Source of the DNA: Magnetominusculus dajiuhuensis
Lineage (GTDB): Bacteria > Nitrospirota > Thermodesulfovibrionia > Thermodesulfovibrionales > Magnetobacteriaceae
Assembly: GCF_046044395.1 (NCBI RefSeq)
Contig: NZ_JBJUSG010000034.1
Span: 1-28,708, forward strand
Direction: 5' to 3'
Length of the DNA: 28,708 nt
Shown here: positions 14,528-22,602 of the stretch, piece by piece
Numbering within the stretch: the stretch's first letter is position 1
How the letters are laid out: each line of letters begins with the position of its first letter
The notes under the pieces: model-generated
Databases searched by the model: none
What the model was told of the DNA's origin: nothing
Seen by the model: only the letters and a program-made list of their open reading frames with translations
Made by a program: the position numbers and the translations under genes

Positions 14528-15387
14528 CGGAGTGCCTCTCTGAGTGAGCCGCCGGATTTGTCTAATAACCCGACGGCCCCGGCGAAGTCTACGCCCTTTT
14601 CGTGCATGACGATGGCCGTTTTGGCATTCCCCCGCGCCCTCTGAAACAGCTCAGCGGCGGGTTGCGGCGTAAGGCCGGTAAGTTCACAGATTATACGCAT
14701 TGCACGCTTCTTTAGCTTCGTGTTAGAGGGGATTACGTCAACCATATAACCCTTATAAACACGCCCAAGGCGAATCATGGTTATGGTGGAAATCATATTA
14801 AGAACCATCTTTGTGGCCGTCCCCGCCTTTAGTCTTGTCGAGCCGGCCACGATTTCCGGGCCGACGGCGATTGATATAATGCCGTCAAGGAAACCGTATG
14901 TGTTGTCGCCGCAGGTCAGAAGCCAGCAGCGGCAGCCGCGTCTTTTGGATTCCCTCAGGGCGGATAAGACAAAGGGCGCGCCCCCACTTACCGTTATCCC
15001 TATTACCATATCAGCGGCTGTAATTCCTTTGGCGGCACGCACACCCGCAAACTCGTCGTCCTCAGCCCCTTCCACACTTTTGGTAAGGGCGCGCGGGCCT
15101 CCGGCAATTATACCGCGAATAACATGAGGCGGTGTGCTAAACGTAGGAGGCATCTCAGAGGCGTCAAGCACACCAAGCCTCCCACTTGTGCCGGCACCGA
15201 CATAAACAACTGAACCGCCCGCCTGTATCGCCTTAACGGCGTCCTCTACGGCAAGGCATATGGCCTTTTTTGCCTTCTTTAGCGCCCTGGCGATTTTGGC
15301 GTCCTCATCGTTCATAAGCATAAATATCTCCGCCGTTGACATGGCGTCTATGTCGGCAGAGCCGGGGTGTAGCTCCTCTGTTGTCAT
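14521..15387 (-). CDS. murQ: N-acetylmuramic acid 6-phosphate etherase
   Basis: MurQ removes the lactyl ether from MurNAc 6-phosphate, giving GlcNAc 6-phosphate and D-lactate. The 288-residue SIS-domain protein shows DIDAMSTAEIFMLMNDEDAK, VVYVGAGTSGRLGVLDASEM, GIIAGGPRALTKSVEGAEDD (catalytic Glu region), GITVSGGAPFVLSAL and AGSTRLKAGTATKMVLNMIS. Length is slightly below the usual 295-300. It is first in the murQ-anmK pair, divergent from mltA with only 41 bases between starts. Confidence 0.95.
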   Translation of the reverse strand: MTTEELHPGSADIDAMSTAEIFMLMNDEDAKIARALKKAKKAICLAVEDAVKAIQAGGSVVYVGAGTSGRLGVLDASEMPPTFSTPPHVIRGIIAGGPRALTKSVEGAEDDEFAGVRAAKGITAADMVIGITVSGGAPFVLSALRESKRRGCRCWLLTCGDNTYGFLDGIISIAVGPEIVAGSTRLKAGTATKMVLNMISTITMIRLGRVYKGYMVDVIPSNTKLKKRAMRIICELTGLTPQPAAELFQRARGNAKTAIVMHEKGVDFAGAVGLLDKSGGSLREALRC

Positions 15388-15428
15388 GGCATTATTCTAA
15401 CATTTTTGTTACAATATATTTCATAACT

Positions 15429-16577
15429 ATGATGAGGATTTTATTAAGATATGCCGTGTTGACGGCAGTTGTCCTGTTTGTCGTCGGCTGTACGGGGGCC
15501 ACGATTAAACCCGCACCAATATCACAGGCTATGTTTAAGCTTTCCACAGGCCAATATCCGGAGTTCAGCGACGACACCTCCATTGAATCATTAAAGGATG
15601 CAATAAAACGAAACCTCAAATATTTAGACGCGCTAAAGGCCGATTACGTCTTCAGGTACGGTGATGATTCCTATACGGCGCGAGAGATAAGAGATTCGCT
15701 TGTGTATTTTATGTCAATCCTCGACGCCTCCAGAGGCGATAGCCAGATGCTTAATAAAACTATACGGGAAGAGTTCACGGTATATGAGGCGGCAGGAGCG
15801 GACGGCCTTGGCAAGGTGTACTATACGGGATACTATGTGCCAGTACTCTATGGAAGCAGGACGAAGGGCGGACGCTATATCTATCCCCTTTACGCGCTGC
15901 CAAAGGACTTGGTAAAGGCAGACGGCGGCAGGGTTGTCCCCTACTACACGCACGAGGAAATCTATAAGGGGGCGCTTGCGGGCAGGGGGCTTGAGTTATT
16001 ATGGGTGGATAGCCGTGTGGATTTATTTTTTTTGCAGGTTCAGGGTTCAGGGACGATAAGGTTTGAGGATGGCAGCGAGGTAAACGTAACCTACGCGGGA
16101 TCAAACGGCCACCCGTACCGCCCGGCTGGAAAGATACTCGTTGATGAGAATAAGATCCCGCTTCCTCAGATGTCGCTGGTGGCCATAAAAAAGTACCTCG
16201 CCGGGCACCCTGAGGATGTTGACAGGGTGCTGTTTTCAAATCCCAGCTATGTGTTTTTTCGTGAATCGAGGGAATCAGCAATAGGTTCAACAGGGGTGTC
16301 GCTTGTTGATGGGCGTGCGATTGCCACAGACAAGAAAATATTCCCACAGGGGGCGCTGGTATATGTATCCACGAAAAAGAGCGAATTCGCAGAGGAGGAA
16401 GGCGTAACCGGCCAGAGCGCCCTGACGCGTTTCGTGCTCAACCAGGACACAGGAGGGGCGATAATAGGCCCGGGCCGGGCAGACTTTTTCTGGGGCCGGG
16501 GCAGAACCGCCGAACTTCAGGCCGGTTATATGAAATACAACGGCACCCTGTATTTCATTGTGAAAAAGAGGAAATAA
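15429..16577 (+). CDS. mltA: MltA lytic murein transglycosylase (lipoprotein)
   Basis: MltA cuts the glycan strands of peptidoglycan and leaves 1,6-anhydro-MurNAc ends, feeding the AnmK-MurQ route encoded divergently. The protein is 382 residues from the ATG at 15429, chosen because it begins the lipoprotein signal MMRILLRYAVLTAVVLFVVG, with the lipidated Cys at 21. The open frame extends further upstream but overlaps murQ and would bury the signal. MltA-specific motifs: VYYTGYYVPVLYGS, LFFLQVQGSGTIRF, YAGSNGHPYRPAGKIL, NPSYVFFRE and, in the 3D domain, NQDTGGAIIGPGRADFFWG with the catalytic Asp. No ribosome site is seen before the start, so the leader is probably very short. Confidence 0.93.
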   Translation: MMRILLRYAVLTAVVLFVVGCTGATIKPAPISQAMFKLSTGQYPEFSDDTSIESLKDAIKRNLKYLDALKADYVFRYGDDSYTAREIRDSLVYFMSILDASRGDSQMLNKTIREEFTVYEAAGADGLGKVYYTGYYVPVLYGSRTKGGRYIYPLYALPKDLVKADGGRVVPYYTHEEIYKGALAGRGLELLWVDSRVDLFFLQVQGSGTIRFEDGSEVNVTYAGSNGHPYRPAGKILVDENKIPLPQMSLVAIKKYLAGHPEDVDRVLFSNPSYVFFRESRESAIGSTGVSLVDGRAIATDKKIFPQGALVYVSTKKSEFAEEEGVTGQSALTRFVLNQDTGGAIIGPGRADFFWGRGRTAELQAGYMKYNGTLYFIVKKRK

Positions 16578-16655
16578 CAAAATATCCTACCATTATAAAA
16601 ACGCCTCATTTGCCCGCAACGTGGTAAAAGGTTTATGTCAAGGTGATGATGGCAC

Positions 16656-16685
16656 TTGTAACAACCCGCCCTGATAGGTTATTAT
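16656..16685 (+). promoter_or_regulatory. Putative promoter of the MetE-like gene
   Basis: TTGTAA (16656-16661) and TATTAT (16680-16685) lie 18 bases apart. Transcription would start within a few bases of the ATG at 16695, which has no ribosome site, so the mRNA may be leaderless. Confidence 0.4.
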
Positions 16686-16694
16686 CTACACACT

Positions 16695-17741
16695 ATGTTA
16701 CACGAAAGATTCCCGAACCTTACAACGACCGGCATTGGAAGTCTCCCCCATGAGGATGCAGGGGAGGCGTGTGCGGCAATCATTGAGAACTTTGATATAC
16801 CGTTTTGGCCTCAACTGCCTCGCAGGTCATTTGCCGAGTCTATGGTCATGCAGTACTCTGAGGGTATGCCTTTTATTAAAATAGATGAATCACGAGAGCG
16901 CGTATGGATAGAAAGACAAGAGGACGACGCGCCTCTGAGGCAATTTTACGAGGCATATGCCGTTGAAATGCCCGTCTCGGCCATATCTCCGTCCTATGCC
17001 GCAGGGTTTTATGAGATGTGCAGACAATTACAACAAACGCCGTCCCTGCAATCAGGCAAGAAATTACCATTTATAAAAGGCCATATAACCGGACCCCTGA
17101 CCTTTACCCTTGGATTGAAAGACCGTGACGGCAGAGACATTTATTACGACGAGGAACTCAGGGAACTTGCCCTCATGCTGTTAATCTCAAAGGCCGCGTG
17201 GCAGGTAGAGAAACTTAAGGCGCTGGCCTCAACCGTAGTGATCTTTATTGACGAGCCGGTGCTTTCCTCAGTTGGCTCAAGTACATATTTAGGGGTTTCA
17301 GAGTCCGAAATCAAGCGGCTGCTAAAGGCGGTCATTGACGGAGTGAAACAGACCGGCGCTGTGACTGGCCTACACTGTTGCGGCAACTGTGACTGGCCGA
17401 TGGTTTTTGATGTCAGGCCGGACATCATGAACTTTGACGCATATGGGTATTTCGACGCCATTGATATCTACCGTGATGTGATGGCCGACTATGTGTCAAC
17501 CGGAGGCATGATGGCCTGGGGGATAATTCCTACGACAGACGCGATAAGAACTGAGGACGCCCAAGGGATAAAGAGAAAATTCATGGAGCGTTACGAGAGG
17601 CTTCAAAAGTATAACAACTTGCTTGTCTCTAACCTGATACTTACACCATCATGCGGCACAGGTTCGTTGAGCACGGCGGAGTCAGAGAAGGTATTTTCCC
17701 TCCTGAGGGGATTGAAGGATTACCTTATGGTAACGCTTTAA
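16695..17741 (+). CDS. Core MetE-like methyltransferase (cobalamin-independent methionine synthase C-terminal family)
   Basis: This 348-residue protein covers only the catalytic C-terminal barrel of MetE; full MetE is about 750 residues. The start reads TTTGIGSLPHEDA; further motifs are FIKGHITGPLTFTLGL, VVIFIDEPVLSSVG (D187), GLHCCGNCDW (zinc ligands H227 and C229) and ILTPSCGTGSLS (C320), matching the H-x-C...C zinc site. Stand-alone core MetE proteins in some bacteria and archaea take methyl groups from corrinoid donors rather than methyl-THF; others have unknown substrates. The donor here is not known. The gene directly abuts the tmk leader (TAATG overlap with a tiny frame) and may be co-transcribed with it. 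Confidence 0.8.
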   Translation: MLHERFPNLTTTGIGSLPHEDAGEACAAIIENFDIPFWPQLPRRSFAESMVMQYSEGMPFIKIDESRERVWIERQEDDAPLRQFYEAYAVEMPVSAISPSYAAGFYEMCRQLQQTPSLQSGKKLPFIKGHITGPLTFTLGLKDRDGRDIYYDEELRELALMLLISKAAWQVEKLKALASTVVIFIDEPVLSSVGSSTYLGVSESEIKRLLKAVIDGVKQTGAVTGLHCCGNCDWPMVFDVRPDIMNFDAYGYFDAIDIYRDVMADYVSTGGMMAWGIIPTTDAIRTEDAQGIKRKFMERYERLQKYNNLLVSNLILTPSCGTGSLSTAESEKVFSLLRGLKDYLMVTL

Positions 17742-17794
17742 TGTATCACTTGAGGAGGAGGAACCCGCGATATTTATATCTATTGAAGGCATAG
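17741..17794 (+). other. 17-codon frame in front of tmk
   Basis: An ATG overlapping the previous stop (TAATG) opens a frame reading MYHLRRRNPRYLYLLKA, ending at TAG 17792-17794. It overlaps the tmk start in another frame. It might couple translation of tmk to the upstream gene, or be chance. Confidence 0.25.
17752..17772 (+). promoter_or_regulatory. Strong ribosome site before an ATA start codon (tmk)
   Basis: GAGGAGGAGGAA (17752-17763) lies 6 bases before ATA at 17770, the position where other Tmk proteins have their ATG. This spacing decides the start. Confidence 0.6.
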
Positions 17795-18387
17795 AGGGGG
17801 CGGGCAAGACTACACAGGTTCGCATGGTGTCGGAACGGTTGCGCGCGCGGGGCATTGACGTAGTTGCCACATTTGAGCCAGGCGGGACTGAAATAGGAAA
17901 GAGGATAAGGGAAATCTTACTTGATAAAAGTTTGCAGCAGATGTCGCCGTTGACGGAGCTCCTGCTATATAACGCGGCAAGGGTGCAGCACATGGTTGAG
18001 GTGATTTCTATCGCTCTGGACAGACACACCGTTGTTATCACTGACAGGTTTACGGATTCAACCCTGGCCTATCAGTGCTACGGCAGGGGGCTACAGGAGC
18101 GGCTCATCATGGACATTGACAAGATAGCAACAGGGGGCATTCGCCCTGATATGACCGTCTTGCTTGACCTGCCGCCCAATATTGGCCTTGGAAGAAATAA
18201 AGATGCAAATAAAACAGATCGGTTTGAGGTTGAGCCGTTGGCGTTTCACGAAAAGGTTCGCGCCGGGTTTCTTGAATTAGCGAATAGTGAGCCAGCCCGT
18301 TTTAAAGTCATCAATGCCACGGCAGACACTGCCGTTGTCACCGAAGAGATAGTTGCGGCAATAGAGGAAAGACTGCAATGCCGTTAA
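17770..18387 (+). CDS. tmk: Thymidylate kinase
   Basis: Tmk phosphorylates dTMP to dTDP. From ATA at 17770 the 205-residue product reads IFISIEGIEGAGKTTQVR (P-loop, residues 7-14), EPGGTEIGKRIRE, the DRX motif VITDRFTDSTLAYQ, LLDLPPNIGL and the lid with DRFEVE. Length is normal for Tmk (200-215). No ATG, GTG or TTG occurs in this frame between the stop at 17731-17733 and the P-loop; the first ATG (17824) comes after it and would give a dead enzyme. So the true start is ATA, or the assembly carries a single-base error for ATG. It overlaps holB by 10 bases. ThyX, encoded at 27708, makes its substrate. Confidence 0.92.
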   Translation: MFISIEGIEGAGKTTQVRMVSERLRARGIDVVATFEPGGTEIGKRIREILLDKSLQQMSPLTELLLYNAARVQHMVEVISIALDRHTVVITDRFTDSTLAYQCYGRGLQERLIMDIDKIATGGIRPDMTVLLDLPPNIGLGRNKDANKTDRFEVEPLAFHEKVRAGFLELANSEPARFKVINATADTAVVTEEIVAAIEERLQCR

Positions 18388-19481
18388 ATGGATTGATGGG
18401 ACAGCCGAGGGCGATTAGAATCCTTGGCGGAATGCTTATGACCGGCAGGATAGTTCCGGCTTATTTATTTACCGGTGCGCCCGGCACGGGAAAGAAAACG
18501 GCCGCATTTTCCTTTATAAAGGCGATGAACTGTGAAGACGGCGGCTCTGTAAGGGAAGGGAATTTTTGCGGCAGATGCCGCTCTTGTAAAAACACGGACT
18601 TGCTTGTGCATCCTGACCTGAAGGTGATGGCCCCTGAGGACACCGTTAAAAAGACCGGCAAGACCGGCAATGCTGACAAGGCTGACAACCCCGACAATGC
18701 CGGGCAACCCAAGGAGGCCAGCAGGGTTATACAGATAGATCAGATCAGGGAGGCCGTTGATTTTTTGTCAACCAGCGCTATGGAGTGGAAGGGAAAGGCC
18801 ATCATAATCAAAGACGCACACGCGATGAATGTTTACGCGGGAAATGCCTTTCTTAAGACGCTTGAAGAGCCTCCTGCGGGCAGTATAATCGTGCTGATTA
18901 CCAACAAGGAGGATGCCGTATTGGACACTATACGCTCAAGGTGCGTTAAAATACCGTTTGTGCCGCTTTCTTTTGAGGTATTACGGGCGATAGCGGACAA
19001 AAATGGTGCCTCACCAACAGACGAACAGCTCGGCCTGTCAAACGGAAGCGCCAGTGCCATGTTAAATGACACCCTGATAAGTGGGCGCAACAGGGCGCTG
19101 CTGATGTTCACAGAAATGGTCAACGGAAATAAGACACACCAATGGAAGGACAGACAGGAGATGGCCCTCTGGTTTGAGGCCACGATGTCATTTCTGAGGG
19201 ATATGGCAGTGCTGAAACTGGGACAAGGCGGCACAGCCCTGGTGAACATGGACAAGAAGGCAGAGTTTGCCAACCTGTGCAAGGCCGTGGATATAGAAGT
19301 GATAGTGGATTGTTATGAAACCTTATTTAGCCTGAGCAGGTATTTTGCGGTGAATATTAACAAGGGTATTGTGTTTAACTATACAGCCTTAAAACTGAGA
19401 GACGTTTTTGGACGGGTTACACCCTCACAGAGGGGCCGCAGCAGCGCGTCTCAGGGTGCGTTTAGGGAAGGGGTTTATTGA
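18378..19481 (+). CDS. holB: DNA polymerase III delta-prime subunit
   Basis: HolB is part of the clamp loader. The 367-residue AAA+ protein has Walker A GAPGTGKKT (33-41), a zinc module with C52, C64, C67 and C70 (NFCGRCRSC), KAIIIKDAHAMN (Walker-B region), FLKTLEEPP and the SRC motif in DTIRSRCVKIPF. A low-complexity insert at about 91-113 (KTGKTGNADKADNPDNAG) splits the usual spacing between the zinc module and the RVIQIDQIREA strand; it looks repeat-expanded. The C-terminal tail is Ser/Arg-rich. It overlaps tmk at the 5' end, and ricT begins at its 3' end, giving a tight operon. Confidence 0.92.
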   Translation: MPLNGLMGQPRAIRILGGMLMTGRIVPAYLFTGAPGTGKKTAAFSFIKAMNCEDGGSVREGNFCGRCRSCKNTDLLVHPDLKVMAPEDTVKKTGKTGNADKADNPDNAGQPKEASRVIQIDQIREAVDFLSTSAMEWKGKAIIIKDAHAMNVYAGNAFLKTLEEPPAGSIIVLITNKEDAVLDTIRSRCVKIPFVPLSFEVLRAIADKNGASPTDEQLGLSNGSASAMLNDTLISGRNRALLMFTEMVNGNKTHQWKDRQEMALWFEATMSFLRDMAVLKLGQGGTALVNMDKKAEFANLCKAVDIEVIVDCYETLFSLSRYFAVNINKGIVFNYTALKLRDVFGRVTPSQRGRSSASQGAFREGVY

Positions 19482-19483
19482 AT

Positions 19484-20527
19484 ATGCCTACAGTTGTCGG
19501 TATCAGATTTAAGAAATGTGGTAAGATTTACGATTTCGAGGTAGACGGGTTGACAGTAAAGGTTGGAGATTTCGTCGTAGTGGAATCAAGTTTTGGCCTG
19601 ACCATAGGAAACGTAGCCATAGGCGAGAAAACCATAGAAGTCGCCGATAAGGAGTTAAAAAAGGTCATCCGCAGCGTTACCGAGGAGGACATCAACGCAA
19701 AGGAAGGCAACGACTTGCTGGAACAGCAGACAAGAGAGTACTGCCTTGAGAGGATTGCCGCGCGTGTACTTCCCATGAAGCTGGTGTATACGGAGGTAAC
19801 GCTTGACAGGCGGCGCATAGTGTTTTACTTTACGGCTGATGGCAGGATAGATTTCAGGGAACTTGTGAAAGACCTGGCCTCAAGGTTCAAGACACGAATA
19901 GAGATGCGCCAGATAGGCGTAAGGGATGAGACAAAGTTCATAGGGGGAATAGGTATATGCGGCAGGGAGGTATGCTGCCGGACGTTTCTGTCAAATTTTG
20001 CACCGATTTCTATAAGAATGGCAAAGAAACAGGACCTTGCCTTAAATCCTGGCAAGTTATCAGGGCTTTGCGGCAGACTGATGTGCTGCCTGGGCTTTGA
20101 GGTAGATGATTTCAGGGCAGAGGACGCCATAGTGATAAAGGAAGACATAGCTATAGATGAACTAATCGGGGAAGAGAAATGCGGGTTCTGTATTAACGTT
20201 GAAGGTGCGGCGGTGGCACCGCAATCCGACGGCAATGAGGTGTCAGAATCTACCCCGGATACCGCCACGGCGGCATCGAAAAATCGTGACCGCAGGAAAA
20301 AGCAATTTATCAGGAGACCCTCCACCGCCACTGCGGCAAAAGAGACGGCTGCGGCAAAAGAGGCATCTGAGACAAAGGCTGGTGGCAGTGCAGACACCAC
20401 CCCGCAAGAACCGGTAAAACAGGAATCCCCCGCAGACGCATCAAAGGACACACCAAGTGAGACAAAGCCCGGCGAGAAGAAAAATAAATGGAGATACAGG
20501 AAATTTAAGGCCAAAAAGAAACAATAA
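19484..20527 (+). CDS. ricT: PSP1-domain protein, RicT (YaaT) type
   Basis: In Bacillus, RicT (YaaT) joins RicA and RicF in an Fe-S complex that controls RNA maturation. This 347-residue protein has the PSP1 core MPTVVGIRFKKCGKIYDFEV, VKVGDFVVVESSFGLTIGNV, and the cysteine cluster GICGREVCCRTF plus GLCGRLMCCLGFE. After about residue 240 comes a low-complexity tail rich in Ala, Thr, Lys and Pro, ending in a basic run; the tail is unusual in length. ATG at 19484 lies just after the holB stop; a TTG at 19478 overlapping that stop is an alternative. Partners RicA and RicF are not seen here. Confidence 0.88.
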   Translation: MPTVVGIRFKKCGKIYDFEVDGLTVKVGDFVVVESSFGLTIGNVAIGEKTIEVADKELKKVIRSVTEEDINAKEGNDLLEQQTREYCLERIAARVLPMKLVYTEVTLDRRRIVFYFTADGRIDFRELVKDLASRFKTRIEMRQIGVRDETKFIGGIGICGREVCCRTFLSNFAPISIRMAKKQDLALNPGKLSGLCGRLMCCLGFEVDDFRAEDAIVIKEDIAIDELIGEEKCGFCINVEGAAVAPQSDGNEVSESTPDTATAASKNRDRRKKQFIRRPSTATAAKETAAAKEASETKAGGSADTTPQEPVKQESPADASKDTPSETKPGEKKNKWRYRKFKAKKKQ

Positions 20528-20559
20528 CAACACAGAACCGTAACAACACATAACAACAC
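20525..20559. repeat. TAACAACAC short repeats between ricT and metG
   Basis: TAACAACAC occurs at 20525-20533, 20541-20549 and 20551-20559. The first copy contains the ricT stop codon and the last ends at the metG ribosome site. Confidence 0.6.
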
Positions 20560-20576
20560 GGAGGTCATACGTTATC

Positions 20577-22499
20577 ATGGAAGAAAAATCTGTGGAAGTA
20601 AAATCTTTTTATGTAACAACCCCTATATATTATGTAAACGATGTCCCGCATATAGGACACGCATATACGACGGTTGCGGCAGATATATTGGCAAGATTCA
20701 ATAGATTGATGGGGCGCGGCGTGTTTTTTCTTACAGGCACTGACGAACACGGCCAGAAGGTACTTAAAGCTGCACAAGCCGCAGGATTAACCCCCTCTGC
20801 ACATACAGACAAGCTCTGCGAGAATTTCAAAAAACTCTGGACAAGGCTTGACATTACAAATGACGCCTTCATAAGAACAACCCATCCTGACCACATTTCG
20901 ACAGTCCAGGATTTCCTTCTTCAGCTCTTCAACAAGGGAGAGATTGTAAAGCGCCGCTATGAGGGTTGGTACTGTACGCATGATGAGCGGTTCTGGACAG
21001 ATAAAGACATAAAGGACGGCATCTGCCCCGACTGTGGCAGGGCGGTTGAGAAGATAGAAGAGGAGAATTATTTTTTTCTTATGTCGAAGTACCACGACAG
21101 GCTCGTGACGCACATAAAGGACAATCCCGGCTATATAATGCCCGAATCAAGGAGAAACGAAGTCCTTGGATTCCTAAGGTCAAACGCCCTCGGAGATTTA
21201 TGCATATCGAGACCAGCCCAGCGGCTCTCATGGGGTGTGCCTATGCCGTTTGACAATAACTATGTGACTTACGTATGGTTTGACGCCCTGATAAACTATT
21301 ACTCTGCGACGCGCTATTTAAGCGGCAATAAGAAGGATTTCTGGCCAGCCACCGTTCATATAGTAGGAAAGGATATCCTAACAACCCACGCGGTGTTTTG
21401 GAGCGCTATGTTGATGGCTTTGGATATACCCCTGCCTAAGCGCCTGTTCGCCCATGGGTGGTGGACTATGAAGGGTCAAAAGATGTCGAAATCTCTTGGC
21501 AACGCGGTTGACCCGTTTAAAATAATAGAAAGGTACGGGGCGGACGCGCTGAGGTATTTCCTGTTTCGCGAGGTAACGTTTGGCCTTGACGGGGATTTCT
21601 CAGAGGAGGCGCTTGTGGGGAGAATCAATACCGACCTTGCCAACGACCTTGGGAATCTGGTCAGCAGGTCATTTGCCATGCTGAATAAGTTTTTTCAAGG
21701 CAAGATACCAACTCCCGACGCAGCGGAGATCGAACTAAAAACCCTCGCTGAGGATATTTTATTGAGCATAGCCGACCATCTCAATAACCTTGCCTTTCAT
21801 AGGGCATTAGATGATATATGGACGCTCGTAACATATTTAAATAAATACATTGATACAAACAAGCCCTGGGTACTTGCCAAATCCAGCGAAACAGAGGGCA
21901 GACTGCGCACGGTTATATATTCATTAATGGAGGGCCTCAGGTTTGTGAGCCTGTACCTCTATCCGTTTATGCCGAAATCAATGGCGATGCTCTACAACCA
22001 TTTAACGAATGGGGACGCCTCAATAGTAACCCTTCCCGAAGTAAGCCAATGGGGCCTGATTGAAAAAAATATGCAGATTAAGGAGATAGAACAGATGTTT
22101 CCAAGGATTGAAACAGAGATCAAGCCGCCTAAAGCCCCTCAAGCCTCAGTGCCACCTCCTAAGGAGGAGGGCATCATAGACATCATAGACATTGCCGACT
22201 TCGCGAAGGTAAGGCTCAAGACCGCGAAGATAATTGCCGCTGAGGCCGTGAAAGGCTCAAGCAAGCTCATTAGATTAACGGTTGACTCTGGCGGGGAGCG
22301 CCAGGTGGTGGCGGGCATAGGAAAGCACTACAAGCCGGAGGAGCTGCCCGGCAAGACAGTGGTTATAGTGGCAAACCTCAAGCCTGCAAAGCTCATGGGG
22401 GTTGAGTCACAGGGGATGGTGCTGGCCGCATCTGACGCCGAAGGGCTAACGCTGATAACGGTAGACAGAGAAATCCCCCCTGGTGCACTGGTAAAATAG
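20577..22499 (+). CDS. metG: Methionyl-tRNA synthetase with C-terminal tRNA-binding domain
   Basis: MetG charges tRNA-Met. The 640-residue enzyme has TTPIYYVNDVPHIGHAY (HIGH, residues 25-28), FFLTGTDEHGQKV, a zinc-type insert with one Cys pair (GICPDCGRAV), FDALINYYSA, and KMSKS at 302-306 (GQKMSKSLGNAVDP). From about residue 530 an EMAPII/Trbp111-like OB domain follows (FAKVRLKTAKIIAAE, LTVDSGGERQVVAGI, GVESQGMVLAASD), as in dimeric MetRS. Start: ATG with GGAGG 12 bases upstream. It ends the tmk-holB-ricT-metG run, and the gene is followed by the two-hairpin element. Confidence 0.97.
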   Translation: MEEKSVEVKSFYVTTPIYYVNDVPHIGHAYTTVAADILARFNRLMGRGVFFLTGTDEHGQKVLKAAQAAGLTPSAHTDKLCENFKKLWTRLDITNDAFIRTTHPDHISTVQDFLLQLFNKGEIVKRRYEGWYCTHDERFWTDKDIKDGICPDCGRAVEKIEEENYFFLMSKYHDRLVTHIKDNPGYIMPESRRNEVLGFLRSNALGDLCISRPAQRLSWGVPMPFDNNYVTYVWFDALINYYSATRYLSGNKKDFWPATVHIVGKDILTTHAVFWSAMLMALDIPLPKRLFAHGWWTMKGQKMSKSLGNAVDPFKIIERYGADALRYFLFREVTFGLDGDFSEEALVGRINTDLANDLGNLVSRSFAMLNKFFQGKIPTPDAAEIELKTLAEDILLSIADHLNNLAFHRALDDIWTLVTYLNKYIDTNKPWVLAKSSETEGRLRTVIYSLMEGLRFVSLYLYPFMPKSMAMLYNHLTNGDASIVTLPEVSQWGLIEKNMQIKEIEQMFPRIETEIKPPKAPQASVPPPKEEGIIDIIDIADFAKVRLKTAKIIAAEAVKGSSKLIRLTVDSGGERQVVAGIGKHYKPEELPGKTVVIVANLKPAKLMGVESQGMVLAASDAEGLTLITVDREIPPGALVK

Positions 22500-22508
22500 A
22501 AAAAACCA

Positions 22509-22602
22509 CCGGAGCACTGAGGCCGCCAACAGGCGGCAGCCCAAACGCAATAGACAAAACATTGGCAAAACTACGGGGTGAAGGGGGGGTTACCCCCCCT
22601 TC
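22509..22602 (+). repeat. Two-hairpin intergenic element, copy B
   Basis: It starts 10 bases after the metG stop. Hairpin 1: GCCGCC (22522-22527), loop AACA, GGCGGC (22532-22537). Conserved linker AGCCCAAA..AATAGACAAA. Hairpin 2: GAAGGGGGGG (22580-22589), loop TTA, CCCCCCCTTC (22593-22602). Block order and most bases match copy A at 6068-6180; copy A carries an extra 26-base insertion within hairpin 1. Confidence 0.75.

Noticed and set aside
15336..15428. N-terminal extension of MltA
   Set aside because: It overlaps murQ antisense and would put 31 residues before a good lipoprotein signal.
17824..18387. tmk starting at ATG 17824
   Set aside because: That start removes the P-loop and has no suitable ribosome site; the conserved N-terminus is encoded upstream.
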